Source: Mucilaginibacter arboris
GTDB lineage: Bacteria; Bacteroidota; Bacteroidia; Sphingobacteriales; Sphingobacteriaceae
DNA length: 64,000 bases
Direction of reading: 5' to 3'
Assembly: GCF_009754915.1 (NCBI RefSeq)
Contig: NZ_WPIK01000007.1
Coordinates: 1 to 64,000 of the forward strand
Below the pieces are notes generated by a model. The model saw nothing but the letters and a program-made list of their open reading frames with translations, did not search any database and had not been told where the DNA came from. The translations under genes were made by a program, and so were the position numbers. The number at the start of each line of letters is the position of its first letter. The stretch's first letter is position 1. Positions 35,956-44,098 of the stretch are shown piece after piece.

Positions 35956-37803
35956 TTTTTGAAAAAGCTCTTCTAAAGTATAAGTAATAATTACAGGTTT
36001 GCCGCTAAGCGAAACATTTGGCATCTGGCAGGCAAACAACTGGTCGATCAACTGGTTCATTTCTTCCAAAGAAAAACGCGTTCCAGAATTTACGGCAGCA
36101 TTTTTTGCCAGCGTTCTGGCCAGGTTATCGTGCTTGCTTAACTTTAAAGCCGACTGGTTGTTTTTAAAACCTTCCAGCAATTTTTCCAGCATTTCGTTTT
36201 CGCTTGCTTTGGTTAATTCTGCCGGGATACCTTCTACAACTACCGTATTTTTTCCAAACTCGCGGATGTCAAAACCAAGTGCACGAACATCGTTCAACAA
36301 ACTTTGTAACAGTTCAAAATCTGAAGTGCTTAAGGTAATACTTTGCGGAAACAACGTTTGCTGGCTAACGCCGGTATGATTTTCCAATTGGATTAAAAAG
36401 CGTTCATATAAAATCCGTTCGTGTGCGGCCTGTTGGTCAATCAGCATAAAACCCGATTTTATTTGTGATAAAATAAAGCGGTTATGAATTTGAAATAATT
36501 GCCGTTCGCTCGATTTGCTTAGCTGCCGGTTATCTACCGAAATCTCTCTTTGCTGCGTATCAATTTCCTGCTGTTCTGCAATTTTACCTTGCGTTATGGC
36601 ATATAAAGTATCCCAGTTTTGCACAAAATCAGGTTTTCGCCTTTCGACAGAATTTCTGATAAAAGATTTATCTGTTGCTGTTTTTACCTCGGCAGAAAAA
36701 GGGTTAAAATCAGGATTGAAGCTAATGGCCGGCGGAATAATCTGATCAAATGGTTTATGGCTGATCATCTGGTCGAAACCGGTTTCCTGGTTAAAATCCA
36801 ACGAAGGCGTAATGTTATATTGTCCTAACGAGCGTTTTACCGCCGAACGGATAATGGCATAAATGGCTTTTTCGTCCTGATATTTAATTTCTGTTTTGGT
36901 TGGATGAACGTTGATGTCGATTTTACTTGGATCAATGCTGATAAAAAGGACGTAAAGCGGAAAACTATCGTCCTGCAATAATTCCTCAAAAGCGGAAGAA
37001 ACGGCGTGGTTCAGGTAATTATCACGTATAAAACGGTTATTGACAAAAAAGAATTGTTCGCCCCGGGTTTTACGCGCAAACTCTGGTTTCCCTACAAATC
37101 CTTCCAGTTTAATAATGGAAGTATCTTCCTGCACCGGCACTAATTTCTGGTTGTAATTATTGCCGAACAAATGCACAATCCGTTGTTTTAAAGTAGCAGC
37201 AGGCAGATGAAAAACTTCCTGCCCATCATGGTGCATGGTGAAAAATACCTGCGGATAAGCCAAAGCAACCCGTTGAAACTCATCAATAATATGACGTGTT
37301 TCTATCGAGTTTCCTTTTAAAAAATTACGGCGTGCAGGCGTATTGTAAAACAAGTTTTTAATGCAGATAGAAGTTCCGGCGGCAGTAGCGCAAGGTTCCT
37401 GACTGGTGATGACAGAACCTTCAATACAAATTTGTGTGCCCAGTTCATCTTCCTGCCTGCGTGTTTTCAGTTCAACTTGTGCAATTGCTGCAATAGAAGC
37501 CATCGCTTCTCCGCGAAAACCCATGGTCCTTATCGCAAACAAATCCTCGGCTTTCCTTATTTTTGAAGTTGCGTGTCTTTCAAAACACATCCTCGCATCG
37601 GTAAAACTCATGCCGCAGCCATTATCAATTACCTGGATCAGCGCTTTGCCAGCTTCTTTTATAATCAGTTGGATTTTATCGGCACCAGAATCAATGGCGT
37701 TTTCAAGCAGTTCTTTTACTGCCGATGCCGGGCGTTGTACCACTTCACCTGCAGCAATTTGATTGGCAACAGCATCAGGTAAAAGGTAGATAATATCAGA
37801 CAT
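35944..37803 (-). CDS. mutL: DNA mismatch repair protein MutL
   Basis: 619 residues. GHKL ATPase N-domain: AAGEVVQRPASAVKELLENAIDSGA, DNGCGM, RGEAMASIAA, FYNTPARRNFL. C-terminal dimerisation domain from ~430. Endonuclease motifs are altered: DQQAAHERILYE (D456) instead of DQHAxxE, AKNAAVNSG instead of ACKAAI, and VSLSGKP instead of CPHGRP. This MutL is therefore probably a matchmaker without nicking activity. Links MutS mismatch recognition to downstream factors. Confidence 0.95.
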   Translation of the reverse strand: MSDIIYLLPDAVANQIAAGEVVQRPASAVKELLENAIDSGADKIQLIIKEAGKALIQVIDNGCGMSFTDARMCFERHATSKIRKAEDLFAIRTMGFRGEAMASIAAIAQVELKTRRQEDELGTQICIEGSVITSQEPCATAAGTSICIKNLFYNTPARRNFLKGNSIETRHIIDEFQRVALAYPQVFFTMHHDGQEVFHLPAATLKQRIVHLFGNNYNQKLVPVQEDTSIIKLEGFVGKPEFARKTRGEQFFFVNNRFIRDNYLNHAVSSAFEELLQDDSFPLYVLFISIDPSKIDINVHPTKTEIKYQDEKAIYAIIRSAVKRSLGQYNITPSLDFNQETGFDQMISHKPFDQIIPPAISFNPDFNPFSAEVKTATDKSFIRNSVERRKPDFVQNWDTLYAITQGKIAEQQEIDTQQREISVDNRQLSKSSERQLFQIHNRFILSQIKSGFMLIDQQAAHERILYERFLIQLENHTGVSQQTLFPQSITLSTSDFELLQSLLNDVRALGFDIREFGKNTVVVEGIPAELTKASENEMLEKLLEGFKNNQSALKLSKHDNLARTLAKNAAVNSGTRFSLEEMNQLIDQLFACQMPNVSLSGKPVIITYTLEELFQKFDR

Positions 37804-37970
37804 TAATCTTTCTCAATTCTATTTCGATGCTAAATTAAAAAAATGATCGCATAACTTCGCAGGTTTGACGGGCAGATGTAGCTTTGGCAAATTTTAATTA
37901 GGCTGGAATGACAAATATTTTTACTAATTCTGATGAAACAAATTCTTTCTGCTACACTTAAGAAAGGTCA

Positions 37971-39662
37971 ATGAATAAATTGAACATGAATAAACTATCG
38001 TTAGTAAAAAACAAATTTATAGTGGTAAAAGAAGCATGTTGCCTCATGCTTCTTTTACTGGCAATTTCTTGTCAGCAAAAAAAAGAATACAATGCAGATT
38101 TGCTGGTTAAAAACGCGCGTGTTTATACGGTAGATAACCGCTTTACCGTTGCAGAAGCTTTTGTGGTGAGGGACGGAAAAATTTTAGCGGTTGGCAAAAC
38201 TTCTGATCTGGAGAAAAAATACCAGCCAAAAGAAGTAGTTGATGCCGCAGGAAAAGCAGTTTTCCCGGGTTTTATTGATTCTCATGCACACTTTTACGAA
38301 TATGGAATGAGTTTACAAGCCGTTAACTTAAAAGATATTAGCAGTTGGCAGGAGATTGTAGATTCTGTAAAACATTACGCAGAAAATAATACGGATGGCT
38401 GGATCATTGGCAACGGCTGGGACCAAAACCGCTGGAAAAACAAACAGTTTCCGAACAAACAGCAGTTAGATGCTTTGTTTCCGGTTCGGCCGGTTTTGCT
38501 GACACGTGTTGACGGACATGCAGCAATTGCTAACCAGGCAGCTTTAAATATTGCCGGAATCAAACCAAACCAAAAAATTGCAGGCGGAGAAATTGAAACG
38601 CTAAATGGTAAATTAACCGGAATTTTGGTTGATAACGCCGTAAGTTTAGTAACACATAAAATTCCGGTTTTAACAGACGATCAAACCAATAATGCTTTTT
38701 TACAGGCGCAGCATAATTGTTTTGCCGTTGGTTTAACTACCGTTGCAGATTGCGGGCTGGATTACAGCTTGGTGAACACCATTCGCCAGTTGCAAAACCG
38801 TGGCGATTTAAAAATGCGCCTGTTTGTTATGCTTTCGGATAACCAGCAAAACCTGGACCTTTTATTTCGAAACGGAGCTATCAAAACACCTCGTTTAAAT
38901 GTAAGCTCTGTTAAGGTTTATGCCGATGGCGCTTTAGGTTCGAGAGGTGCGTGTTTGTTAAAACCTTATGCCGATCAACCAAAATGGAATGGCTTTTTAC
39001 GAAGCCCGAAGCAACATTTTCAGGATATAGCAAATTTATTAGCCGCAAAAGGTTTCCAGATGTGCACACATGCAATTGGCGATTCAGCAAACAGGGTGAT
39101 GCTTAAAATTTATGCAAGTGTTTTAAAAGGGAAGAATGATCGCCGCTGGCGGATAGAACATGCCCAGATTATTGATCCGGCAGATTTTAAATACTTCGGA
39201 GAAAATAATATTATTCCATCTGTACAACCTACACACGCTACTTCTGATATGAACTGGGCTATACAGCGCTTAGGAAAAACACGCATAAAAACAGCTTATG
39301 CTTATCAGCAATTATTGCAGCAAAATGGCTGGCTGCCTTTGGGAACAGATTTTCCGGTAGAAAATGTTAGTCCGTTATATACATTTTATGCAGCAGTTGA
39401 ACGAAAAGACCTGAAAGGGTTGCCCGAAGGTGGTTTCCAGAAAGAAAATGCGTTAACGCGTGAACAGGCAATCAGGGGAATGACGATCTGGGGCGCAAAA
39501 GCAAATTTTCAGGAAAACGAAAAAGGAAGCATTGAGCCTGGAAAATTTGCTGATTTTGTTATTCTCGATCAGGATTTAATGCGTATAAAAGGCAGCGAAC
39601 TGCCAAAAGTGAAAGTGTTAAAAACTTATATCAACGGAGAAAATGTATATCAAAAGCGTTAA
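37971..39662 (+). CDS. Amidohydrolase-family lipoprotein (YtcJ-like)
   Basis: 563 residues. Signal segment ending in the lipobox LLAISC (Cys34), so membrane-anchored; an in-frame Met at 37986 is an alternative start. Metal-dependent amidohydrolase barrel with PGFIDSHAHFYEYG (~101), long insertion typical of family 3, THAIGDSANR (~364), RIEHAQIIDP (~389) and LGTDFPVENVSPL (~465). Hydrolyses C-N bonds; the substrate is unknown. The signal peptide is partly encoded by an inverted pair of repeats. Its end overlaps the next gene by 20 bases. Confidence 0.88.
   Translation: MNKLNMNKLSLVKNKFIVVKEACCLMLLLLAISCQQKKEYNADLLVKNARVYTVDNRFTVAEAFVVRDGKILAVGKTSDLEKKYQPKEVVDAAGKAVFPGFIDSHAHFYEYGMSLQAVNLKDISSWQEIVDSVKHYAENNTDGWIIGNGWDQNRWKNKQFPNKQQLDALFPVRPVLLTRVDGHAAIANQAALNIAGIKPNQKIAGGEIETLNGKLTGILVDNAVSLVTHKIPVLTDDQTNNAFLQAQHNCFAVGLTTVADCGLDYSLVNTIRQLQNRGDLKMRLFVMLSDNQQNLDLLFRNGAIKTPRLNVSSVKVYADGALGSRGACLLKPYADQPKWNGFLRSPKQHFQDIANLLAAKGFQMCTHAIGDSANRVMLKIYASVLKGKNDRRWRIEHAQIIDPADFKYFGENNIIPSVQPTHATSDMNWAIQRLGKTRIKTAYAYQQLLQQNGWLPLGTDFPVENVSPLYTFYAAVERKDLKGLPEGGFQKENALTREQAIRGMTIWGAKANFQENEKGSIEPGKFADFVILDQDLMRIKGSELPKVKVLKTYINGENVYQKR
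38016..38065. repeat. Inverted pair of TAAAAGAAGCAT repeats inside a signal peptide
   Basis: Plus copy at 38016-38038 and minus copy at 38045-38065 form a ~15-bp stem with a 6-nt loop. It is translated as VVKEACCLMLLLLA within the lipoprotein signal sequence. Confidence 0.88.
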
Positions 39663-41475
39663 CCGCAGTTGTATTGCCGCATTATTATGGCTTGTTGTAA
39701 TTTTAAATTCTGCCTGTGCACAAGTTCCAGGTCCGCATCAACAAAACCAAGGTTTTTTAGCTGCTAAAAGAAGCATCGAAAGTTCTACAGTTTTGCTAAA
39801 TAACCAGGACCAGTTGGTTCCGGTAAAAAACCTCGATCAGCAAAAAATTGCCAGTGTTCGTTTCGGTTTTGAAAACGCCTCGGTTTTTGATAGCCTTCTT
39901 AATAAATACACAAAAATCCAATCTTTTAATGCCTCGGCTTATGCCGGAAGCAGAACTTTGGATGGATTATTATTCGACCTAAAATTTTATACAACCGTAA
40001 TTGTTCAGTTGAATAAACAGGATTTAGAGAACCCGGCGCTGCTGCCCTTTTTATCGATGTTAGATCAGCATAAAAACTTAATTGTTGCTTGTTTCGGTGC
40101 ATTGCAACTACGCCCGGAATTTGACCTGCTAAAAGGAGTACTCTTATGGTCGCCTGTTAATTCAGCAGTTGCAGCAAATTATGCAGCACAAATGATTTTT
40201 GGCGGCGCAGCAGCAACCCAAAAGTTAAGCGCTAGTATTTCTCCAAAATATCGAAACGGCGATGGTTCTGCTACAACGCAAACGCGTTTAGCTTATTCTG
40301 TTCCGGAGGAAGCCGGGATCAATGCTGATAATTTAAATCCGGCTATTGATAAAATTGTTGCAGAAGCGATTAACCAAAGGGCAACGCCGGGAGCCGTAGT
40401 TCTGGTAGCCAGAAACGGTAAAGTTATTTTTAACAAAGCTTATGGCAGCCACACTTACAACGATACTTTAAAAGATAAGATAACAGATATTTTTGATCTG
40501 GCATCGGTTACAAAAGTATCGGCTACCACCATGGATGTAATGCGGCTTTACGACCAGGGAAAGTTAAACCTCGATTCTACAGCCGGTTCTTACTTAGCTT
40601 CTGCCCGTAATACCAACAAAAATGATATTAAAATACGTGAGTTCTTAACGCATCAATCTGGTATGGTTCCGGATATTATCACTTGGGAAAAGTTAAAAGC
40701 CGTTGATCGTAGTACAGATTCATCTGCTGCGTTTCCTACCAAAGTGGCAGATCATTTTTATCTGAAAAAAGATTATTTTAAAGATGTAATCTGGCCAGAT
40801 ATGCTTAAATCTCCACTTAAAACAAGAGGAAAATATGTTTACAGCGATTTGAGCATGTATTTTATGAAAGAAATTGTAGAAACTATTTCTTCTACACCAC
40901 TCAATGTTTATGTCCAGCAAAACTTTTATTCACCATTGGGTATGCAAACCGCAGGTTTTTTGCCGCTTAACCGCTTTCCGAAAGATCAGATTGTCCCAAC
41001 AGAAAATGATTCTGGTTTCCGCCATCAATTGCTGATTGGTTATGTGCATGACCAGGGCGCAGGATTGCTTGGAGGTGTTTCTGGTCACGCTGGTTTGTTT
41101 GCCAGCGCCAATGATCTTGCTATTTTATATCAGATGATTTTAAACCGGGGAACTTATGGCGGCGTTCAATATTTAAAGCCGGAAACGGTTGATCTTTTTA
41201 CTTCAAAACAATCTGATGTAAGTCGCCGTGGCTTAGGTTTTGACCGCTGGGATCCAAACCGTGCAACCCGCTATCCTTCTGTTCTGGCCTCAGATCAAAC
41301 TTATGGACATACTGGTTATACCGGAACTTGTTTTTGGGTCGATCCGAAATATAACCTTGTTTATATCTTTCTTTCTAACCGCGTAAACCCAAAAGTTACA
41401 GACAAATTATCTGATTTGGGTATCCGCAGAAGAATACAGGATGCCGTTTATGAAGCGATAGAAAAAGGTATTTGA
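39643..41475 (+). CDS. GH3 C-terminal domain fused to a beta-lactamase-type serine hydrolase, lacking the GH3 catalytic domain
   Basis: 610 residues. Signal peptide ends near NSACA. Residues ~40-215 match the C-terminal domain found after GH3 (NagZ) barrels: SIESSTVLLNNQDQLVPVKN...QMIFGGAA. Residues ~225-605 are a class C beta-lactamase/esterase domain with SVTK (nucleophile Ser, ~288), YSD (~403) and GHTGYTG (~549). Bacteroidetes usually carry ~1000-residue fusions of GH3 barrel + C-domain + beta-lactamase; the ~350-residue barrel is absent here. Probably acts on cell-wall or ester substrates in the periplasm. Starts inside the end of the amidohydrolase gene. Confidence 0.85.
   Translation: MYIKSVNRSCIAALLWLVVILNSACAQVPGPHQQNQGFLAAKRSIESSTVLLNNQDQLVPVKNLDQQKIASVRFGFENASVFDSLLNKYTKIQSFNASAYAGSRTLDGLLFDLKFYTTVIVQLNKQDLENPALLPFLSMLDQHKNLIVACFGALQLRPEFDLLKGVLLWSPVNSAVAANYAAQMIFGGAAATQKLSASISPKYRNGDGSATTQTRLAYSVPEEAGINADNLNPAIDKIVAEAINQRATPGAVVLVARNGKVIFNKAYGSHTYNDTLKDKITDIFDLASVTKVSATTMDVMRLYDQGKLNLDSTAGSYLASARNTNKNDIKIREFLTHQSGMVPDIITWEKLKAVDRSTDSSAAFPTKVADHFYLKKDYFKDVIWPDMLKSPLKTRGKYVYSDLSMYFMKEIVETISSTPLNVYVQQNFYSPLGMQTAGFLPLNRFPKDQIVPTENDSGFRHQLLIGYVHDQGAGLLGGVSGHAGLFASANDLAILYQMILNRGTYGGVQYLKPETVDLFTSKQSDVSRRGLGFDRWDPNRATRYPSVLASDQTYGHTGYTGTCFWVDPKYNLVYIFLSNRVNPKVTDKLSDLGIRRRIQDAVYEAIEKGI
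39755..39777 (+). repeat. TAAAAGAAGCAT-family repeat inside a gene
   Basis: TTTTA-GCTGC-TAAAA-GAAGCATC with perfect TTTTAGC/GCTAAAA arms. Translated sense as FLAAKRSIE at the junction between signal peptide and GH3-C domain. Confidence 0.88.
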
Positions 41476-41563
41476 GTTAATCGGATTTACAAATCATTAT
41501 TGACTTTCAATACTTTAACTTATATTTACTATAATAAAATCAATAATAATAAATATAAGTATT

Positions 41564-41947
41564 ATGAAAGACAAAAGTAGAATTCCCGAAGGTTATCAAC
41601 GCATTATCCCATATCTCATCATCCATAATGCGCTTGATTTTTTTAATTTCACTAAGAACGTTTTTGATGCGGAAGAAAAATACCGGCAAATGCGTGATGA
41701 AAAAGTTTTGATGCATGGCGAAGTAAACATTGGAGGAAATTATATCATGTTTGCTGACGCCACAGAAGGGCATCCGGCTCAAAATGCCGGTATGTTTATT
41801 TATGTCGATGATTGTGATGAAGTTTACAAAAAAGCATTGGTAAACGAAGCGTCATCCATTATGGAACCATCCGATCAAAGTTATGGCAGAAGTGCGGGTG
41901 TAAAAGATTCTTTCGGCAACACTTGGTGGATAACCACTGGTATTTAA
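41564..41947 (+). CDS. VOC/PhnB-like glyoxalase-fold protein
   Basis: 127 residues. Pattern of PhnB-type vicinal-oxygen-chelate proteins: IIPYLIIHNALDFFNFTKNVFDAEEKYR, MHGEVNIGGNYIMFAD and SYGRSAGVKDSFGNTWWITT. Family members include glyoxalases, antibiotic-binding proteins and methyltransferase-like PhnB; the ligand cannot be told. Single gene with A/T-rich upstream DNA. Confidence 0.85.
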   Translation: MKDKSRIPEGYQRIIPYLIIHNALDFFNFTKNVFDAEEKYRQMRDEKVLMHGEVNIGGNYIMFADATEGHPAQNAGMFIYVDDCDEVYKKALVNEASSIMEPSDQSYGRSAGVKDSFGNTWWITTGI

Positions 41948-42081
41948 AATTTTTAGAAACCGCACCTGGCTGATTGTATCCTTTAAAAGGCTTTGTAATG
42001 TTGATACAAGCCAAAGGGAAAGTATGTAAAATAACTAAAAGGCATGGTTTTTGTATTTTAAAGCAAAAAAGTAGGTTTGGT

Positions 42082-42552
42082 ATGAAAAAAATTATTTTAA
42101 TGTTATTAGTTGCTTTATTAGGTTTAACCACACAAGCCTTCTCGCAAAAAAACGTTGACACTGTAAAATTAAATAAGCAATATGCAGATGTAACTAAAGA
42201 TATTGCAGATTTGCAGGTTAAACTACAGGAAGCGCAGAGCAAATTGCCAACCGAACAATCCAAAGCGCAGAATTTAAGCCAAGAGTCGCAACAAACTGCG
42301 CAACAGAGTAGCGAGCAAGCGCAGAAGGCAAGTTCTGGTGATTATGATCAAACACAAAAAGCCAGGAAAAAAGCTAAACGTGCAGCAGAAAAATCTTCTG
42401 ATGCAAAAGATGCTAATAGCGATGTGAAAGATTTAAATAATAGGATTAAAGATTTAAATAAAGAAATTGCCAGGAAGCAGAAGCAACAACAAGAACTTCA
42501 AACCAAACTCGCTGCTGCAAATGCAACACCCACTACTGCTGCACAGCCATAA
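42082..42552 (+). CDS. Secreted coiled-coil protein, uncharacterised
   Basis: 156 residues from the ATG at 42082, where MKKIILMLLVALLGLTTQAFSQ gives a clear signal peptide; an open frame extends to 41974 without one. The rest is a long Gln/Lys/Ala-rich helix pair (DVTKDIADLQVKLQEAQSKL ... DLNNRIKDLNKEIARKQKQQQEL) ending in Ala/Thr/Pro. No known domain. Probably a periplasmic structural protein. Confidence 0.65.
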   Translation: MKKIILMLLVALLGLTTQAFSQKNVDTVKLNKQYADVTKDIADLQVKLQEAQSKLPTEQSKAQNLSQESQQTAQQSSEQAQKASSGDYDQTQKARKKAKRAAEKSSDAKDANSDVKDLNNRIKDLNKEIARKQKQQQELQTKLAAANATPTTAAQP

Positions 42553-42590
42553 TATTACATAATTTACAGGTTATGCAATTTATAAACTGA

Positions 42591-42598
42591 TAGATTTG
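42591..42598 (+). promoter_or_regulatory. Possible -7 box of bshA
   Basis: TAGATTTG matches TAnnTTTG; the -33 region has only TTA at 42571. It supports the bshA start at 42614 rather than the ATG at 42596, which overlaps this box. Confidence 0.45.
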
Positions 42599-42613
42599 CA
42601 TACAAATAAGTTT

Positions 42614-43753
42614 ATGAAAATAGGTATTGTTTGTTATCCTACTTTCGGTGGCAGCGGCGTTGTTGCTACCGAATTAGGCAAAGCTTTGGCTGATATAGGC
42701 CATCAGGTACATTTTATTACATATAATCAGCCCGCCAGGCTGGATTTTTTTTCCGAAAACCTCTTTTATCATGAAGTTGCTGTATCTAAATATCCATTAT
42801 TTGATTATGCACCTTATGAAATTGCATTAGCAAGTAAAATGGTTGATGTAGTACGTTTTGAAAACCTGGATTTGTTGCATGTACATTATGCTATTCCGCA
42901 TGCTTCTGCAGCTTATATGGCTAAACAGATCTTAAAAACTTATGGTATCCATATCCCGTTTGTAACAACACTGCATGGAACAGATATTACTTTGGTTGGT
43001 AAAGACCGCACGTTTAAGCCTGTTGTTACTTTCTCTATCAACATGTCTGATGGTGTAACGGCTGTTTCCCATCATTTAAAAAAAGACACGCTCAGCTTTT
43101 TTGATATTGAAAACGAAATCCGGGTAATTCCAAATTTTATCGATTTAAAGCGTTTCAGTAAAAAAGCCAAAGATCATTTTAAAAGAGCTATTGCTCCTTT
43201 TAGCGAGAAAATATTGGTACATACTTCAAACTTTCGCAAAGTAAAACGGACGGAAGATGTGATTAAGCTGTTTGCAATCGTCAACAAAAAAATTCCGTCT
43301 AAACTATTAATGGTTGGCGATGGCCCGGAACGTTCTATGTGCGAGCAATTATGCCGTGATTTAGGCGTATGCGAAAATGTACGTTTTTTAGGCAAACAGG
43401 AAGCTGTGGAAGAAATTCTGTCTGTGGCAGATCTTTTCCTGATGCCATCAGAATCAGAAAGTTTTGGCTTGGCTGCGCTGGAAGCAATGGCTTGTAAAGT
43501 ACCTGTAATAAGTTCTAACACCGGCGGGATCCCGGAATTAAATGTTGACGGCGTAACCGGATTTTTAACAGCCGTTGGCGATGTAGAAACCATGGCAGAA
43601 AAAGCAGTTTATATTTTAGAAGATGAAGAACGGTTAAAACTATTTAAAGAAAACGCTTTGGCACGTGCCAAAGAATTTGATTTAAGTTTGATATTGCCTA
43701 TTTACGAATCCTATTATCAGGAAGTAATTGAGCGTTCTAAAGTATCCGTTTAA
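42614..43753 (+). CDS. bshA: N-acetyl-alpha-D-glucosaminyl L-malate synthase
   Basis: 379 residues from MKIGIVCYPTFGGSGVVATELG. GT4 glycosyltransferase with N-domain HVHYAIPHASAAYMAKQIL and FVTTLHGTDITLVGKD, and the C-domain nucleotide site SESESFGLAALEAMACKVPVISSNTGGIPE (EX7E). BshA joins UDP-GlcNAc and L-malate in the first step of bacillithiol synthesis. bshB and bshC are not in the window. A repeat copy begins two bases after its stop. Confidence 0.93.
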   Translation: MKIGIVCYPTFGGSGVVATELGKALADIGHQVHFITYNQPARLDFFSENLFYHEVAVSKYPLFDYAPYEIALASKMVDVVRFENLDLLHVHYAIPHASAAYMAKQILKTYGIHIPFVTTLHGTDITLVGKDRTFKPVVTFSINMSDGVTAVSHHLKKDTLSFFDIENEIRVIPNFIDLKRFSKKAKDHFKRAIAPFSEKILVHTSNFRKVKRTEDVIKLFAIVNKKIPSKLLMVGDGPERSMCEQLCRDLGVCENVRFLGKQEAVEEILSVADLFLMPSESESFGLAALEAMACKVPVISSNTGGIPELNVDGVTGFLTAVGDVETMAEKAVYILEDEERLKLFKENALARAKEFDLSLILPIYESYYQEVIERSKVSV

Positions 43754-43754
43754 A

Positions 43755-43844
43755 TTTTATACCGGTAAAAGAAGCATGAGTTGTTTATGAAACTGTAAAA
43801 TCATTTTTCTTTAGAATGCCTGATGCTTCTTTTACCGGATAAAA
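43755..43844. repeat. Inverted pair of TAAAAGAAGCAT repeats
   Basis: Plus copy 43755-43778 (TTTTA-TACCGG-TAAAA-GAAGCATG) and minus copy 43822-43844 form an ~18-bp stem around a ~43-nt loop, immediately after bshA and 105 bases before the tRNA gene. Confidence 0.9.
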
Positions 43845-43900
43845 ATTGGCACAGTTCCAGTTCAAAACTTAAAATTTACATTAAATACCTTTTTAACATT

Positions 43901-43929
43901 TTGTTATTCGCAATTTTACTTTAGTTTTG
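43901..43929 (+). promoter_or_regulatory. Promoter of tRNA-Leu
   Basis: TTG at 43901-43903, 18-base gap, TAGTTTTG at 43922-43929. The tRNA begins 20 bases further on. Confidence 0.75.
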
Positions 43930-43949
43930 CAAAAAATAATTCTGAACAG

Positions 43950-44031
43950 GCGGAAGTGGCGTAATTGGTAGCCGCACCAGACTTAGGATCTGGCGCTTCA
44001 CGGCGTGGGGGTTCGAGTCCCTTCTTCCGCA
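43950..44031 (+). tRNA. tRNA-Leu (anticodon UAG)
   Basis: 82 nt. Acceptor GCGGAAG (43950-43956) pairs with CTTCCGC (44024-44030). D-arm with GGTAG, anticodon stem CCAGA/TCTGG with loop CTTAGGA (anticodon TAG), long variable arm typical of class II tRNAs, and T-loop GTTCGAGTC. CCA is not encoded. Confidence 0.96.
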
Positions 44032-44037
44032 CTTGGT

Positions 44038-44076
44038 TTCCTCCGTCATTTAACATCTGACGGAGGAATTTTTTTA
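44038..44076 (+). terminator. Terminator of tRNA-Leu
   Basis: 11-bp stem TTCCTCCGTCA/TGACGGAGGAA, 9-nt loop, then a run of T. Separates the tRNA from tig. Confidence 0.92.
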
Positions 44077-44098
44077 TCTTATAAAAACAGTTCAAAAA

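Noticed and set aside
43846-43860. TTGGCACAG near the tRNA gene as a sigma-54 site
   Set aside because: The -12 half is poor and a good TTG...TAGTTTTG promoter lies closer to the tRNA.
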